Assembly (NCBI GenBank): GCA_965220535.1 | Contig: OZ244833.1 | Coordinates: forward strand, 62,001 to 126,000 | Direction of reading: 5' to 3' | DNA: 64,000 nucleotides | Origin: HK1 sp965220535 | Lineage (GTDB): Bacteria; Pseudomonadota; Gammaproteobacteria; HK1 | In this document: piece by piece, positions 42,441-52,536 of the stretch | Numbering within the stretch: position 1 is the first letter of the stretch | How the letters are laid out: every line of letters starts with the position of its first letter | Translations under genes and position numbers: made by a program | The notes under the pieces: generated by a model | Databases searched by the model: none | What the model was told of the DNA's origin: nothing | The model's input: the letters and a program-made list of their open reading frames with translations, nothing else

Positions 42441-45400
42441 TCGGCTTCGATGGCGACGATGGCGAGCGTTTCGGTCAAATTCGAATATTCTTGCGCTCCC
42501 GCGGCGTAAATCGACAGGCTCGCGTTGTCGTCGATATCGTCTTCGTCCGCGGCCGCGGCGACGCTCACGGCCTGCACTCGATCCCAATCGGAGCGGGTGA
42601 AGGATATTTGGTTCTGGTATCCCTCCCGATCCGTATCGGTATCGACCCTCACGTCGGAATTCGAGGGCTGCGTCATGGTCAGCGTCACTCCCTCGCTCGG
42701 TCGGGTCGCCAACCTCACCGTGAAGGTGCTGCTGTCGCCTTCGCTTACCGTCAGCCTTTCCGAGGGCGATAAAACGAAGCCGGGGGGAGAATCCTTGTCC
42801 GTCACCGAAACCGCTATCCGATCGGTGATTCCTCGATAGTCCCCACCCGAAGCCACCAAGGACAAATCCGCTTGCTCATCGTCGGCATCGCTGTCTTGAG
42901 CGGCGGAGACGATGACCGCTTGGGCCACGCCCCAATTCAATGACGTAAACAACAGTGCGTTTTGTTTGCCGGAAGCGCTGGTGTCGGTATCGACCGTTAC
43001 GTCGGTATTCGACGGGCGCGGGAATTCCACGGTTACATCTGTGCTCGGACGTGTCGTCAAGCTCACCATCAAAGGATGGCTGGTCCCTTCAGCCAAGCTC
43101 AGGTCCCTCGGGGATAAAACGAAGCCGGGAACGGTTTCGGTGTTATCGATCACCGATACCTCCACCATGCCGTCGACGCCGGTATAGTCTCCGCCCGCAG
43201 CGATCAAGGAGATACTCGTTTTCTCGTTCTTATCGTCGTCGTCCGTGGCGGCGAAGACGGTCACGAGTTGAAATGTATTCCAATTCTTGTTCGTGAAGAC
43301 CAGCGTATCCTGGTTGCCCGGCGTGATCGTATCGGCATCGACGATGATGCCGGCATCCGAGGGTTGCAATACGCTCACCTTCACATCCACGCTCGGTATC
43401 GTCAACAACTTCACCTTCAATTTCCCGCTGGTGCCCTCGGTGACCGTGAGCTCCGTCGGCGATAGAACCAGATCGGGGGGGGTATCGCTATCGGTTATCC
43501 GCACCGTCAGATTGCCGGTGACTCCGGCGTAGTCTCCGCCTGAAGCCGTCGCGGAAACGAGCACCGTTTCGCTCTCGGCGTCATTGTCGGCGGCGGCGGA
43601 GAAGGTTGCCGTCTGGGGCTTGTCCCAGCTCTTGTCCGTGAAGGTCAAGCGTACCGGGGAGAGGCTCGCATCGGTATTCGACGCCGATGTCAAATCCACT
43701 GCCACATTCGCACTCGGCCGAGTCGTCAATCTCACCGTGAAGGTCTCGCTACCGGCTTCGGGGACCGTCAGAGTCAGGGGATTGATCGTCAAGCCCGGGG
43801 TATCGTCGTCGCTCACATCGACCGACAAGCGAGCGGAAAGGCCGTCGTAGCCTCCGCCCGAGGCCGTCAAGGAGAAATCCGTGCTTTCATCGATGGCGTC
43901 ATCGTCGGCGGCGGCACTCAATCTCACCCGGCGAGCCGTGCCCCAGTTGTCGCGCGTGAAAGTCAAACTGCCGGGCGAAGCCCTCACATCGAGGTTCAAC
44001 GGCTGCGAAATCGATATCGTTACATCCGCGCTCGGCTGCGCCACCAAACCCACCGTGAAATCCACCGTGCCGCCTTCGGTCAATTCCAAATCCCTTGCGG
44101 AAAGCGTCAAACCGACGCTATCGTCGTCCTCCACCGAGATATCCACCATACCCGTGACATCGTCGTAGCCCCCGCCGGCGGCCGTGAGGGTAATGGTCGC
44201 GCGGTCATCGGTGACGTCATCGTCCTCGTCGGCGTGGACGTTGATCGTTCTCACCTGATCCCAGCTGCCGACGGTGAAGGTCAAGGTGCTCTGATTACCC
44301 GGCGAGGTCGCGTCGGTGTCGATCGTCAGGTCGGCGTCCGCCGGCTGCAACCTGAATCTCACCGTCACATCCTCCCCCGGCAGTTTCGTCAGGTTCACCT
44401 CGAAGGTGCCGACGCCGCCCTCGTTCAACGCAAGCCTCGTCAAGGACAAAGAGATGCGAGCGACGTCGTTGTCGAAGACCGAGACCGAAGCCGTACCGGT
44501 GACGTTGTCGTAGCCTCCGCCCGAAGCCGTCAAGGTGATATCCACGGAATCGTCGGCGACGTCCTCGTCCTCGCCGGCGGTAATGGTCACCGTCTGGGTA
44601 CTGTTCCAATTGGAATCCGTGAAAACCAGACTGGCGGGAGTGAGAGTCAAGTCGGAATTCGAGGGCTGTGTCAATCTCACCGTCACGTTCGAGCTCGGTC
44701 GCGTCACCAATTTCACGGTGAAGGTATTGTTGCCGCCCTCGCTCAAGGCCGGATCCGTCGGGTTGATCACCAGACCGGGGGTGTCGTTGTCCTCCACCGT
44801 TATCAAGAGGTTGGCGGCGACGTTGCCGTAATCCGCCCCCGTGCCCCTGAGCGAGACGCTCGTCCCGTCATCCACGGCATCTAGATCCTCGGCGGCGGCG
44901 ACGTTGACCGTTTGCAGTTGTTTCCAGTTCAAGGGCGTGAAGGATAGGGAGGGGGGGGTGAATGTGAGGTCGCCGCCCGAGGGCTGGGACAAACCCACGC
45001 TTACGTTTCCGCCCGGCTGGGTCGCTAGCCTTAGCATGAAAGAGCCTTCGCCGCCCTCGCTCACCGTCAGAGTCGGTATATCGTCGGTGCCCGATACGCT
45101 GGAGAAGATCAGGCCGGCGTTGTCGTCGTCGGTCACCGATATCGACACGCTGCCGGTGACGCCGTCGTAATGACCGCCCGAAGCGGCAAAGGCGATACTG
45201 CTTGCGCTGTCGTCGATGGCATCGTCGTCCTCGGCGACGGAGAAGGGCACCGTTTGGGGGGTGTTCCAGTTCGAAGGCGTAAAAAACAGATCGGTTTGGA
45301 TGCCTTCGGCGGCGGTATCGACGTCGGCGATCACGTCGGGATTCGACGGCTGCGTCAATCTCACCCTCACGACAGCGCTCGGCCGGGTATCCAAACGCAC

Positions 45401-48400
45401 CTTGAAGGAGCCGCTCGAGCCCTCGTTCGCGTTCAATGCCGCCGAAATCGTCTGGGTGCCATCCAAAAAAGTCAGAGCGGCGGTGTCGGTATCGGTCACT
45501 TCGATCGACACGCTGCCGATCGCTCCTGCGTACTCCGTAGCCCCCGAAGCGGTGAGCGACACGCTCACGACCTCATCGATGGCATCGTCGTCTTCGGCGG
45601 TCGTGACGCTGACATTCTGTTGCGTATCCCAAATGGATGCCGTGAAAACCAGATCTTCAGGGGTGATACTCAAGTCGGAATCCGATGGCTGTGTCAACGT
45701 CACCAGCACATCATTGCTCGGTCTCCTTGTCAATTGGACCGAGAAAGAGCCGGTGGCCCCCTCGTCGATCACCAGACTCGCCGGAGAGGCGGACAAACCC
45801 GAAACATCGTTGTCGGTCACCGTGACCGACACCCGGCCTACAAGCGTGCCCCCCCCGTTCAAGGCGATGGTCGCGCTATCGTTGACCTGATCTTCATCCT
45901 CGGCCGCGCTGACGGTCACGCTCTGCTCCGTACTCCAATTCGAGGTCGTGAAGGACAAGCTGATCGGAGAACGCGTAATATCCGGATTCGCCGGCTGCCC
46001 CACGCTAACCGTCACCTGATTTGTCGGCTGGGCCGCCAATCGCACCGAGAAGGTATTATTCCCCCCCTCGTTCACGACTATATTCCTCGGCGAAACCACC
46101 AAACCGATCTGATCGTCATCCGTCACTTGGATCGACGTGCTGGCGACGATGCCCTCGTAGTCCGAACCCGATGCGGTCAGCGACATGGTTGCGCTTTCGT
46201 TCGTATCGTCGCCGTCCTCGGCGGCGGAAAGTCGGACCGTTTGCGGCACGTTCCAGTTCGAAGCCGTGAAGTCCAAGCTAAGGGGGGTGCGTGTCACATC
46301 GGAATTCGTCGGTACCCCCATACTCAATCTCACATTCCCGGAGGGTCGGGTTTCCAATCTCACGGGGAGGGCATAAGAGCCGCCTTCGTCGATCACCACG
46401 TTCCGCGGGAAATTCAGGCCGCGAGGGTCGCTGTCGTCCACCTCGACCGTCAGGGTGTGGGTGACGTCGTCGTAATATCCACCTCCGCCCGAAGCGCTCA
46501 GCGATACCGCGACTCTGTCGTCGATGGCGTCGTCGTCCGAGCCTGCCGCCACCAATATCGTTTGCTCTTTGGTCCAGTTCGACGGCGTGAAGGTCAGGCT
46601 TTGCGGCACGATCGTCAAATCGGTACCCTCCGGCTGCGTCACCGCCACCGTTACATTCGCAGGCGTCAATACCGCCAGCTTCACCGTAAAGGTATTGGTG
46701 GCACCCTCGCCCACCACCAGCTCCGTTTGGGGGGAAGTCACCAAGCCGGGGATATCGTCGTTCACCACATCGACCTCCAAGTCGGCGCTTAGATGGCCGT
46801 AATTCGCTCCTGAAACCGCCACCGCTATGGTCAGGGAGTAATCGGCGAGATGCTCTTCATCGACGGCGGAAAGAGTCACCGTCTGCGCTATGTTCCAGTT
46901 CCCGTCGGTAAAGGTCAGCGTGCTCTGGCGGCCTCCACGGTCGGAATCGGTATCGACCGTCACATTGTTGTTCGAAGGTGATCCGAACGATATCGTCACA
47001 TCCGCATTCGGTTGGCCCGACAGAGTCGTCGGCTGGGCTTCCAACTTCAACGTGATCGTGCTGCTGTCACCCTCGGGGATCGATGGTTCGAGTGTCGAAA
47101 AGATCAGGCCGACTTCGTCGTTGTCCCGCACCAAGAACCTCTTCGAATTGGTTTGGGTGCTATATGGCTTGCCGCCCAAGGGATTGCCGTTCTCGTCGAC
47201 ATACTGCGGGTTGGTGATCATGACATCCGTGGACATTTTAAAGGCCAAGAGCAGCCTGTCATCCCGGGCATTGTCTTCCTCGGCGAAGGCGATGGAGATA
47301 TTTTGCGGCACGAGCCAGTTATAGGAGGTGAAGATCAGCGATTCTTGGATACCGGGGGTAACGGGATCGTGATCGACTGTCAGATCGCTCGACAAAGGCA
47401 CCAAAGAGGCGGTTACGGGCCCGTTCGCCTCCGGTTGGAATGTGAGCCAGAAGCCCCCGGTGACCGTCGTACCCTCGTCGACGGTTAAAGGAAGATTGAT
47501 ATCATGGCCGAATAAATCGTCTTCGACCACATTCAACCGCATCTTGGACGTTACCCCTGCGTAATCGCCGCCCGAGGCCGTGAATACGATATCGGCATGA
47601 TCATCCTCTGCGAGATCGTCGTCCTCGCCGGAGGTCAAGGTCACCGTTTGCGCCGTACTCCAATTCGAGCTCGTGAAGGTAAGGCTGGTAGGGGAGATAT
47701 TCACGTCTTGTTTGACCCCCACCCAATTGACCGGGTGACGAACTTCCTCTTCGGTCACCGCCACCGTCACGTTCGCGAGCGGCTGCGACTGCAGCCTTAT
47801 CGTCACGGTACCCGTCGAGTAGATGCCGCCCGGTCCTTCGGTGATCCGTAGACTCGTGCGGGAAAGTTCCAGGTCGGCGGGATTGTTCGTTTCGAGCACC
47901 ACCACCGACACGCTGCCGGAGGCGGAGCTATCGTCGTATTCCCCGCCCGAGGGGGTGAGGGAAATCGTCGCCGCCTCGTTCGTCGTGTCGGCGTCGACGA
48001 GGGTGGAGACGCTCACCTCTTGCGTCTCGTTCCAGTTCTCATCGGTGAAGACCAACTGGGCCGGGGAGAACGAGACGTCCGGGTTGTTCGTCCCGCTTTG
48101 CGCCAAAGCGATCGTTACTTGCTCGGTCGGTTCGGTTTTCAGCTTCACCGTGAACTCGCCGCTTTCGCCCTCGGTCACCCTCAAGGTATTCGATGAGACC
48201 AAGCCCGACAGGCTCAGGCCGACGGGGTCGTTGTCGCTGACCGATACCGTGATGCTGTCATTGGCTCTCGTATTCGGTACCCGATCCCATAGCGTAATAG
48301 CGATGGTCGCGGCGTCCGCAACCCCGTCATCGTCCTCGGCGGCGAAGACGGTGATCGTTCGCGAATGGTTCCAATTGCTAGAATTGAAAATCACTTTCGT

Positions 48401-51076
48401 CTGGTTGCCCGACTGTCCGCTTTGCGCATCGACGGTCACGTCCGCATTCGATGGCTGGACCAGATCCACCTCGACCCAACCTGATGTCGGCGCCCCCGTC
48501 AGTTTCATCGTGAAGGTGGCGCTTGCGCCCTCGGTCAATGACACGCTCCTTTGGGTATCCAAACCGAGGGAGTCCGTTTCGTTGATCGAGACATCCAAAC
48601 TGCCGGTTACATCGCCGTAATCGCCGCCCGAGGCGGTCAAGGAGATCGTCGTCGATCCGTCGTCCGCGTAGTCGTCGTCGTCCGCGACGCTGACGGTCAC
48701 GTTTTGCGGGCTGTCCCAATTCGAGGTGGTGAAGTTCAGATCGGTCTGATTTCCCGCCGTTCCGGTATCGGTATCGACCGTCACTTCGCTGTTCGAGGGT
48801 TGCGCCAAACTCACCCTCACATTCGCGCTCGGCTGCGTGTCCAAACGCACCGAGAAGGTCTTTTGCGCACCTTCGTCGATCTGCAGGCTCGAAGGATTCA
48901 ATGTCAAGCCGGCGGTGTCGTCATCGGCTATCGTGACCGAAAGACTGTCGCTAACGCTCCCGTAATCCGCCCCCGAAGCGGTGAAGGTGATGCTCGTGTC
49001 ATCGTCAATGGCGTCGTCATCTTCGGCGGCGGTGACGGTCACCGTCTGATCCGTATTCCAGCCCGCAGGCGTAAAGGAGATCCTCGTCGAGGATAGGGTG
49101 AGCTCGGAGCTCGACGAACTCAAGTTCACTGTCACATTCGTGGCCGGCTCGGTTGCCAGCCGCAGCTTGAAGGTGTTGTCGTCGCCTTCGTCGACTTCCA
49201 GGCTTTGGGGGTCCGTCACCAAGCCGGGGGTGTCGTTGTCGTTGATTTTCGTGGTGATGCTTTTGACGGCTCGGTCGTAATAAGAATCGCCGCCATTACT
49301 ACTGACCGTACTGACCAAAAGCGTTCGGTAGCTCTCGGCGACGGTATTGTCGTCTTCGCCTGCGGTCACCGTGATCGTCTGCGGGGTATTCCAATTGCCG
49401 GGCGTGAAGTCCCGTCGGCTGGTATAGGTCAATGGATTCCCGTCTCGAAACCATGTGGGAACGAAGTGATAGACGGAGACGTTCGAGGAGGGCTGTCTCG
49501 CCAATTTCACGCTATAAGAACCGCTACCCCCCTCGTTGACGGTCAATTCATCGGACGTTACCAATATGATGTCGTTATCGAAGATCCACATGGGCACCGT
49601 TGCGCTAAGGCCGGCGTCGGCGCCTTCGCCCGCTATCGTGATGGTCGCTGCTTCTCGCTTGTCGGAGTCGGTATTGTTTTTGTCATCGTCTTCGGCCGCC
49701 GTGAGCATCACCGTTCGGTTCTCGTTCCAGTTCGAGGTCGTGAAGGTCAAGAAATTTTGGTTGCCGTTGGTCTCGGGGTCGGTATCGAGGGTCAAATCGG
49801 AATTCGACGAGGTCAGAGTCACCGTCGTCGACGCCGAGGGTTGGATCGACAGCCTTACATAGAAGGGTTCGCTTTCCCCCTCGAATATCCCGCTTTGAGA
49901 GCCGTCCTCTCTCGACAAGGCGGTGATGATCTTCATATCCGTCACCGCGACGCTCACGTTCACGGTGGTGCCGCTACCGCTAATACCGCCGCCCGTTGCG
50001 GTGAGGACGATCGTCGCGCTGTCGTCGTCGAAATCGGCGTCCCTGACGGCGGAGACGGTTACTGTCTGATCGGTATCCCAGTTCGAGGTCGTGAAGGTGA
50101 TTTGGCTGGGGGAAGCGCTTACATCCGGATTGGAGGTTCCGCTTTGCGTCAAGTTCACGGTCACCGTCCCGCTCGGCTGGGCTCCTAGCCTCACATCGAA
50201 GGTGTCGCTGCCGCCTTCGCCCATCGACAGGCTATTCTTGCTCACTTTCAGGGGTTCGTTATCCTTCACCCTCACCGTGAGAGGGGAGACGGCGCGATAA
50301 TAATAATTATCCGCATCTATGGAATAGTAGATGATCGTTCGGTGACTCTCATCATCGGTATCGTCGTCTTCCGCCGCTGTCACCGTGATCGTCTGTTCGA
50401 CATTCCAATTATTGCTTGTGAACACCAAGTAGGCTGCGGAGGTGCCAGGAACGTTAGGGGTATAAGTCAAGTCGGAATTGAGGTTTCCCTGAAAAGACTG
50501 ATAGAGGATGATGGTCCGGGCCGGATTTTGCACCAACTTCACCTTGAACTCGCCGCTGCTGCCCTCGTCGACGGTCAGGATCTTCGGGGATATCAAGATG
50601 AGATCGTTATCGTAGATGGTGATGGTCTCGGTGCCGACGATGCCCTCGTAGTCGGCCCCCGAAGCCGACATCGTGATGGTCGTCGATTCACTTTTGTCGT
50701 TGTTGCTACCGGTTCTATCGTCATCCTCGGCCGCCGTGATATCGACCGCCTGTTCCTCGTCCCAGTTCGAGGTGGTGAAGGACAGGGTGTTTTGGTTGCC
50801 GGCGGTGTCAGGGTCGGTGTCGATCGTTGCATCGCTGTTCGATGACGTGAAGGTTACGGTCACCGTCCCGGTCGGTTGACTTGAAAGTTTCACGTAGAGC
50901 GGATCGGTTTGTCCCTCGAACATCCCCGAGACTCCGTCCGCGGTGGATTTTCTGGTCGTGAAGCCGGGATCGTTGTTGGCGCTCACCACCGACCGATCGA
51001 TCTCGTCGTCGAAAGCCCACACCGAGGCGGCCAACAGCGCGGAGACTGCGAAAAGAGGGGGCAATACTGTTCTCAT
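41717..51076 (-). CDS. Large secreted Calx-beta repeat protein (3,119 residues), paralogue of the giant protein
   Basis: A clear Sec signal peptide (MRTVLPPLFAVSALLAASVWA, cleavage after about residue 21) follows the ATG at 51076. The body is a chain of about 28-30 Calx-beta domains (estimated from length), with repeated EGxxxxFTVRL, NW....TVTVSAAEDDD and closing VTDND motifs. The domains are diverged from one another; no long exact repeat is seen, unlike the neighbour. The last ~235 residues are the same duplicated four-cysteine module as in the 8,994-residue protein, ending in LVNNSASGIVGN. It lies 824 bp upstream of the giant gene on the same strand, so the pair looks like a tandem gene duplication followed by expansion of one copy. 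It is probably exported and calcium-binding, with an adhesive or structural role inferred only from domain type. Confidence 0.92.
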   Translation of the reverse strand: MRTVLPPLFAVSALLAASVWAFDDEIDRSVVSANNDPGFTTRKSTADGVSGMFEGQTDPLYVKLSSQPTGTVTVTFTSSNSDATIDTDPDTAGNQNTLSFTTSNWDEEQAVDITAAEDDDRTGSNNDKSESTTITMSASGADYEGIVGTETITIYDNDLILISPKILTVDEGSSGEFKVKLVQNPARTIILYQSFQGNLNSDLTYTPNVPGTSAAYLVFTSNNWNVEQTITVTAAEDDDTDDESHRTIIYYSIDADNYYYRAVSPLTVRVKDNEPLKVSKNSLSMGEGGSDTFDVRLGAQPSGTVTVNLTQSGTSNPDVSASPSQITFTTSNWDTDQTVTVSAVRDADFDDDSATIVLTATGGGISGSGTTVNVSVAVTDMKIITALSREDGSQSGIFEGESEPFYVRLSIQPSASTTVTLTSSNSDLTLDTDPETNGNQNFLTFTTSNWNENRTVMLTAAEDDDKNNTDSDKREAATITIAGEGADAGLSATVPMWIFDNDIILVTSDELTVNEGGSGSYSVKLARQPSSNVSVYHFVPTWFRDGNPLTYTSRRDFTPGNWNTPQTITVTAGEDDNTVAESYRTLLVSTVSSNGGDSYYDRAVKSITTKINDNDTPGLVTDPQSLEVDEGDDNTFKLRLATEPATNVTVNLSSSSSELTLSSTRISFTPAGWNTDQTVTVTAAEDDDAIDDDTSITFTASGADYGSVSDSLSVTIADDDTAGLTLNPSSLQIDEGAQKTFSVRLDTQPSANVRVSLAQPSNSEVTVDTDTGTAGNQTDLNFTTSNWDSPQNVTVSVADDDDYADDGSTTISLTASGGDYGDVTGSLDVSINETDSLGLDTQRSVSLTEGASATFTMKLTGAPTSGWVEVDLVQPSNADVTVDAQSGQSGNQTKVIFNSSNWNHSRTITVFAAEDDDGVADAATIAITLWDRVPNTRANDSITVSVSDNDPVGLSLSGLVSSNTLRVTEGESGEFTVKLKTEPTEQVTIALAQSGTNNPDVSFSPAQLVFTDENWNETQEVSVSTLVDADTTNEAATISLTPSGGEYDDSSASGSVSVVVLETNNPADLELSRTSLRITEGPGGIYSTGTVTIRLQSQPLANVTVAVTEEEVRHPVNWVGVKQDVNISPTSLTFTSSNWSTAQTVTLTSGEDDDLAEDDHADIVFTASGGDYAGVTSKMRLNVVEDDLFGHDINLPLTVDEGTTVTGGFWLTFQPEANGPVTASLVPLSSDLTVDHDPVTPGIQESLIFTSYNWLVPQNISIAFAEEDNARDDRLLLAFKMSTDVMITNPQYVDENGNPLGGKPYSTQTNSKRFLVRDNDEVGLIFSTLEPSIPEGDSSTITLKLEAQPTTLSGQPNADVTISFGSPSNNNVTVDTDSDRGGRQSTLTFTDGNWNIAQTVTLSAVDEEHLADYSLTIAVAVSGANYGHLSADLEVDVVNDDIPGLVTSPQTELVVGEGATNTFTVKLAVLTPANVTVAVTQPEGTDLTIVPQSLTFTPSNWTKEQTILVAAGSDDDAIDDRVAVSLSASGGGGYYDDVTHTLTVEVDDSDPRGLNFPRNVVIDEGGSYALPVRLETRPSGNVRLSMGVPTNSDVTRTPLSLDFTASNWNVPQTVRLSAAEDGDDTNESATMSLTASGSDYEGIVASTSIQVTDDDQIGLVVSPRNIVVNEGGNNTFSVRLAAQPTNQVTVSVGQPANPDITRSPISLSFTTSNWSTEQSVTVSAAEDEDQVNDSATIALNGGGTLVGRVSVTVTDNDVSGLSASPASLVIDEGATGSFSVQLTRRPSNDVLVTLTQPSDSDLSITPEDLVFTASIWDTQQNVSVTTAEDDDAIDEVVSVSLTASGATEYAGAIGSVSIEVTDTDTAALTFLDGTQTISAALNANEGSSGSFKVRLDTRPSAVVRVRLTQPSNPDVIADVDTAAEGIQTDLFFTPSNWNTPQTVPFSVAEDDDAIDDSASSIAFAASGGHYDGVTGSVSISVTDDDNAGLIFSSVSGTDDIPTLTVSEGGEGSFMLRLATQPGGNVSVGLSQPSGGDLTFTPPSLSFTPLNWKQLQTVNVAAAEDLDAVDDGTSVSLRGTGADYGNVAANLLITVEDNDTPGLVINPTDPALSEGGNNTFTVKLVTRPSSNVTVRLTQPSNSDLTLTPASLVFTDSNWNSTQTVTITAGEDEDVADDSVDITLTASGGGYDNVTGTASVSVFDNDVARISLSLTRLALNEGGVGTFEVNLTKLPGEDVTVRFRLQPADADLTIDTDATSPGNQSTLTFTVGSWDQVRTINVHADEDDDVTDDRATITLTAAGGGYDDVTGMVDISVEDDDSVGLTLSARDLELTEGGTVDFTVGLVAQPSADVTISISQPLNLDVRASPGSLTFTRDNWGTARRVRLSAAADDDAIDESTDFSLTASGGGYDGLSARLSVDVSDDDTPGLTINPLTLTVPEAGSETFTVRLTTRPSANVAVDLTSASNTDASLSPVRLTFTDKSWDKPQTATFSAAADNDAESETVLVSATASGGDYAGVTGNLTVRITDSDTPPDLVLSPTELTVTEGTSGKLKVKLLTIPSVDVKVSVLQPSDAGIIVDADTITPGNQDTLVFTNKNWNTFQLVTVFAATDDDDKNEKTSISLIAAGGDYTGVDGMVEVSVIDNTETVPGFVLSPRDLSLAEGTSHPLMVSLTTRPSTDVTVEFPRPSNTDVTVDTDTSASGKQNALLFTSLNWGVAQAVIVSAAQDSDADDEQADLSLVASGGDYRGITDRIAVSVTDKDSPPGFVLSPSERLTVSEGDSSTFTVRLATRPSEGVTLTMTQPSNSDVRVDTDTDREGYQNQISFTRSDWDRVQAVSVAAAADEDDIDDNASLSIYAAGAQEYSNLTETLAIVAIEADPSLSWPVKSVIPAIPPLSAQDTAALRIRCKEHSQDCDIFFDCTAQDGTIYRGRMNSPIAAMNTKTLSIEELADLVEGDWSGKGRLFCPLRSQQDISGQIWTRSGDAVLVNNSEILRSAEVVNARGRTYHQADIESIPSPGDFNLSNIRIRCEGRNDCTGVTFECYEDDGGLYSGILGFIGRKHTRHLQTQELSSMIGHHWHEMGLSCEVRSDNPFSVQILTRTGGGRALVNNSASGIVGN

Positions 51077-51600
51077 CGCTTCATATCGCCTTTTCGCCTC
51101 GACTCCACGATAGACCGATAGGGCCGTGATTTCTTGGGGTTGTATTTTAACACGTCAGCGACAACAAATATCGGTGATTTTACCAAATCCGGCGAGGGCC
51201 ATCGGATATTCGTGATGCGCCGAAACGAAAAAGGGCGCTTTGCGATATCGATGCGATGCCGACCGACGAATCCCTGGCATGAAGGGCACGGATGCATCCG
51301 AAATCGCTTCGAGCGGGGCTGAAAAGGAGCGTTTTGCACAGATCGAAGGGCAAAGGCGATTCGCTCACAGACCGGAAAAGGGCGAGCATCGGACACCCTT
51401 CGGGCGCCCATCGAGCGCGAAAGGCGGGCGCGAAAAGCCAAGCGGGTGGTTCGAAATCCGAGGCCGGACGTTCGCTTCCGGCAAAGAGTCTTGGGAGCGG
51501 ATCGATATTTTCCACGAAAATCGTGAACAAAAAACCCCCGTCGGTGGTCAAAAGAAATGATGTCCCCTAATGGCGGACGACTGCCGAGGAAGAAAAGGAA
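51077..51600. other. 524-bp spacer between divergent giant gene and response regulator
   Basis: This region between two divergent genes should hold promoters for both. The only distinctive content is the 32-bp shared element at 51501-51532. Open frames here are not recognisable. Confidence 0.55.
51501..51532 (-). promoter_or_regulatory. Shared upstream element, candidate promoter of the 3,119-residue protein gene
   Basis: Matches 41401-41432 at 28 of 32 positions. On the minus strand it reads TTGTTC, 17 bp, TATCGA. It includes the palindrome CACGA-AAA-TCGTG, a possible operator, which is less perfect in the other copy. It lies about 425 bp upstream of the start codon. Confidence 0.4.
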
Positions 51601-52266
51601 ATGAAATATCGGATCGGGGTGGTGGTATGCGATTCCTATCGGTTGGCTCTCAAGGGTCTGGTGCTGTTGCTCAAGGAGGCCGCCGATATTCATCTTTTGG
51701 GGGAATGCGAGAAGGGGGAGGAAGCGGTTCGGCTGACGAGAGAGCAGGGCGCGGATGTGCTTTTGACGGGCATGGACGTGCACGATATCGGCGGACTGGA
51801 AATCGCTCGGCGCTTGGGGTGGTGTCAAGGACCGCCCGAAGTGGTGCTGATCGGCAACCACGGGAGCGGCCCCATGGCTTCGCAAGCGCTGGACAGCGGG
51901 GCTTGCGGCTATCTCACTCGACGCTGCAAACCCGAGGAGGTGACGACCGCGATCCGAAGAGCGGCGGAGGGGGTTCGTTATGTCGATGCGGATGTCGCAC
52001 AGGATATGATCGTCGAGAAACTGGCGCCCAAGCGCTCGCCCATCGGAATGCTGACCGTGCGCGAACTGACGGTCATGGCCATGGTGACCAGCGGTTGCGA
52101 CCGCAGCACCATCTCCGAGCGTCTTTGTATCAGCCCCAAGACGGTCAGCTCCTACCGGATGCGGGTGATGCGTAAAATCGGAGCCAACAACGATGTCGAG
52201 GTGGCGCTTTTTTGTATCCGCAACGGGCTTTTCGACCCTTGCGTTCCGGTGCGCGACCCGGAATGA
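51601..52266 (+). CDS. GacA/UvrY-family response regulator with degenerate receiver
   Basis: A 221-residue protein with an N-terminal receiver-like domain (about 1-125) and a C-terminal LuxR-type helix-turn-helix (about 150-215, with LTVRELTVMAMV and LCISPKTVSSYRMRVMRKIG). Position next to uvrC matches GacA/UvrY, which drives small regulatory RNAs of the Csr/Rsm system. The receiver is altered. The acidic pair is Cys10-Asp11 instead of Asp-Asp. The phospho-acceptor position is Gly57 (in DVLLTGMDV), with an Asp only at 59. The switch Thr is replaced (LIGN), and the conserved Lys is Arg (YLTRR). It therefore probably does not work by ordinary phosphorylation. AAGGAA directly precedes the ATG. 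No sensor kinase gene is in the window. Confidence 0.88.
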   Translation: MKYRIGVVVCDSYRLALKGLVLLLKEAADIHLLGECEKGEEAVRLTREQGADVLLTGMDVHDIGGLEIARRLGWCQGPPEVVLIGNHGSGPMASQALDSGACGYLTRRCKPEEVTTAIRRAAEGVRYVDADVAQDMIVEKLAPKRSPIGMLTVRELTVMAMVTSGCDRSTISERLCISPKTVSSYRMRVMRKIGANNDVEVALFCIRNGLFDPCVPVRDPE

Positions 52267-52536
52267 CTCGCACGCTTCGTCGCGTCGGTCGGAACGGATT
52301 TCGAGGGTCCACGAATCAAGAAGGGTTTTTTGCAAAGCGCTCGGCTCTCGAGACGAGAAGAGGGGACGAAGACGAAAAGGGCGATGACGATCGGGTGGGG
52401 ATTTCGCTCGCTCGGCTTTTCGCCGGAGCGAGTCGACGGGGCGAGTACCATCCACATCGATCGAAACGCCCGCGATCGAGGTTGGGGAAGGGCGCGAAAA
52501 AAACCTCGGCCGCTTCGATAAGGAGATGCAGATATT

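Noticed and set aside
52267..52536. Possible small gene between the regulator and uvrC
   Set aside because: Open frames in this 270-bp gap are short, very basic and without family resemblance; it is probably a leader for uvrC.
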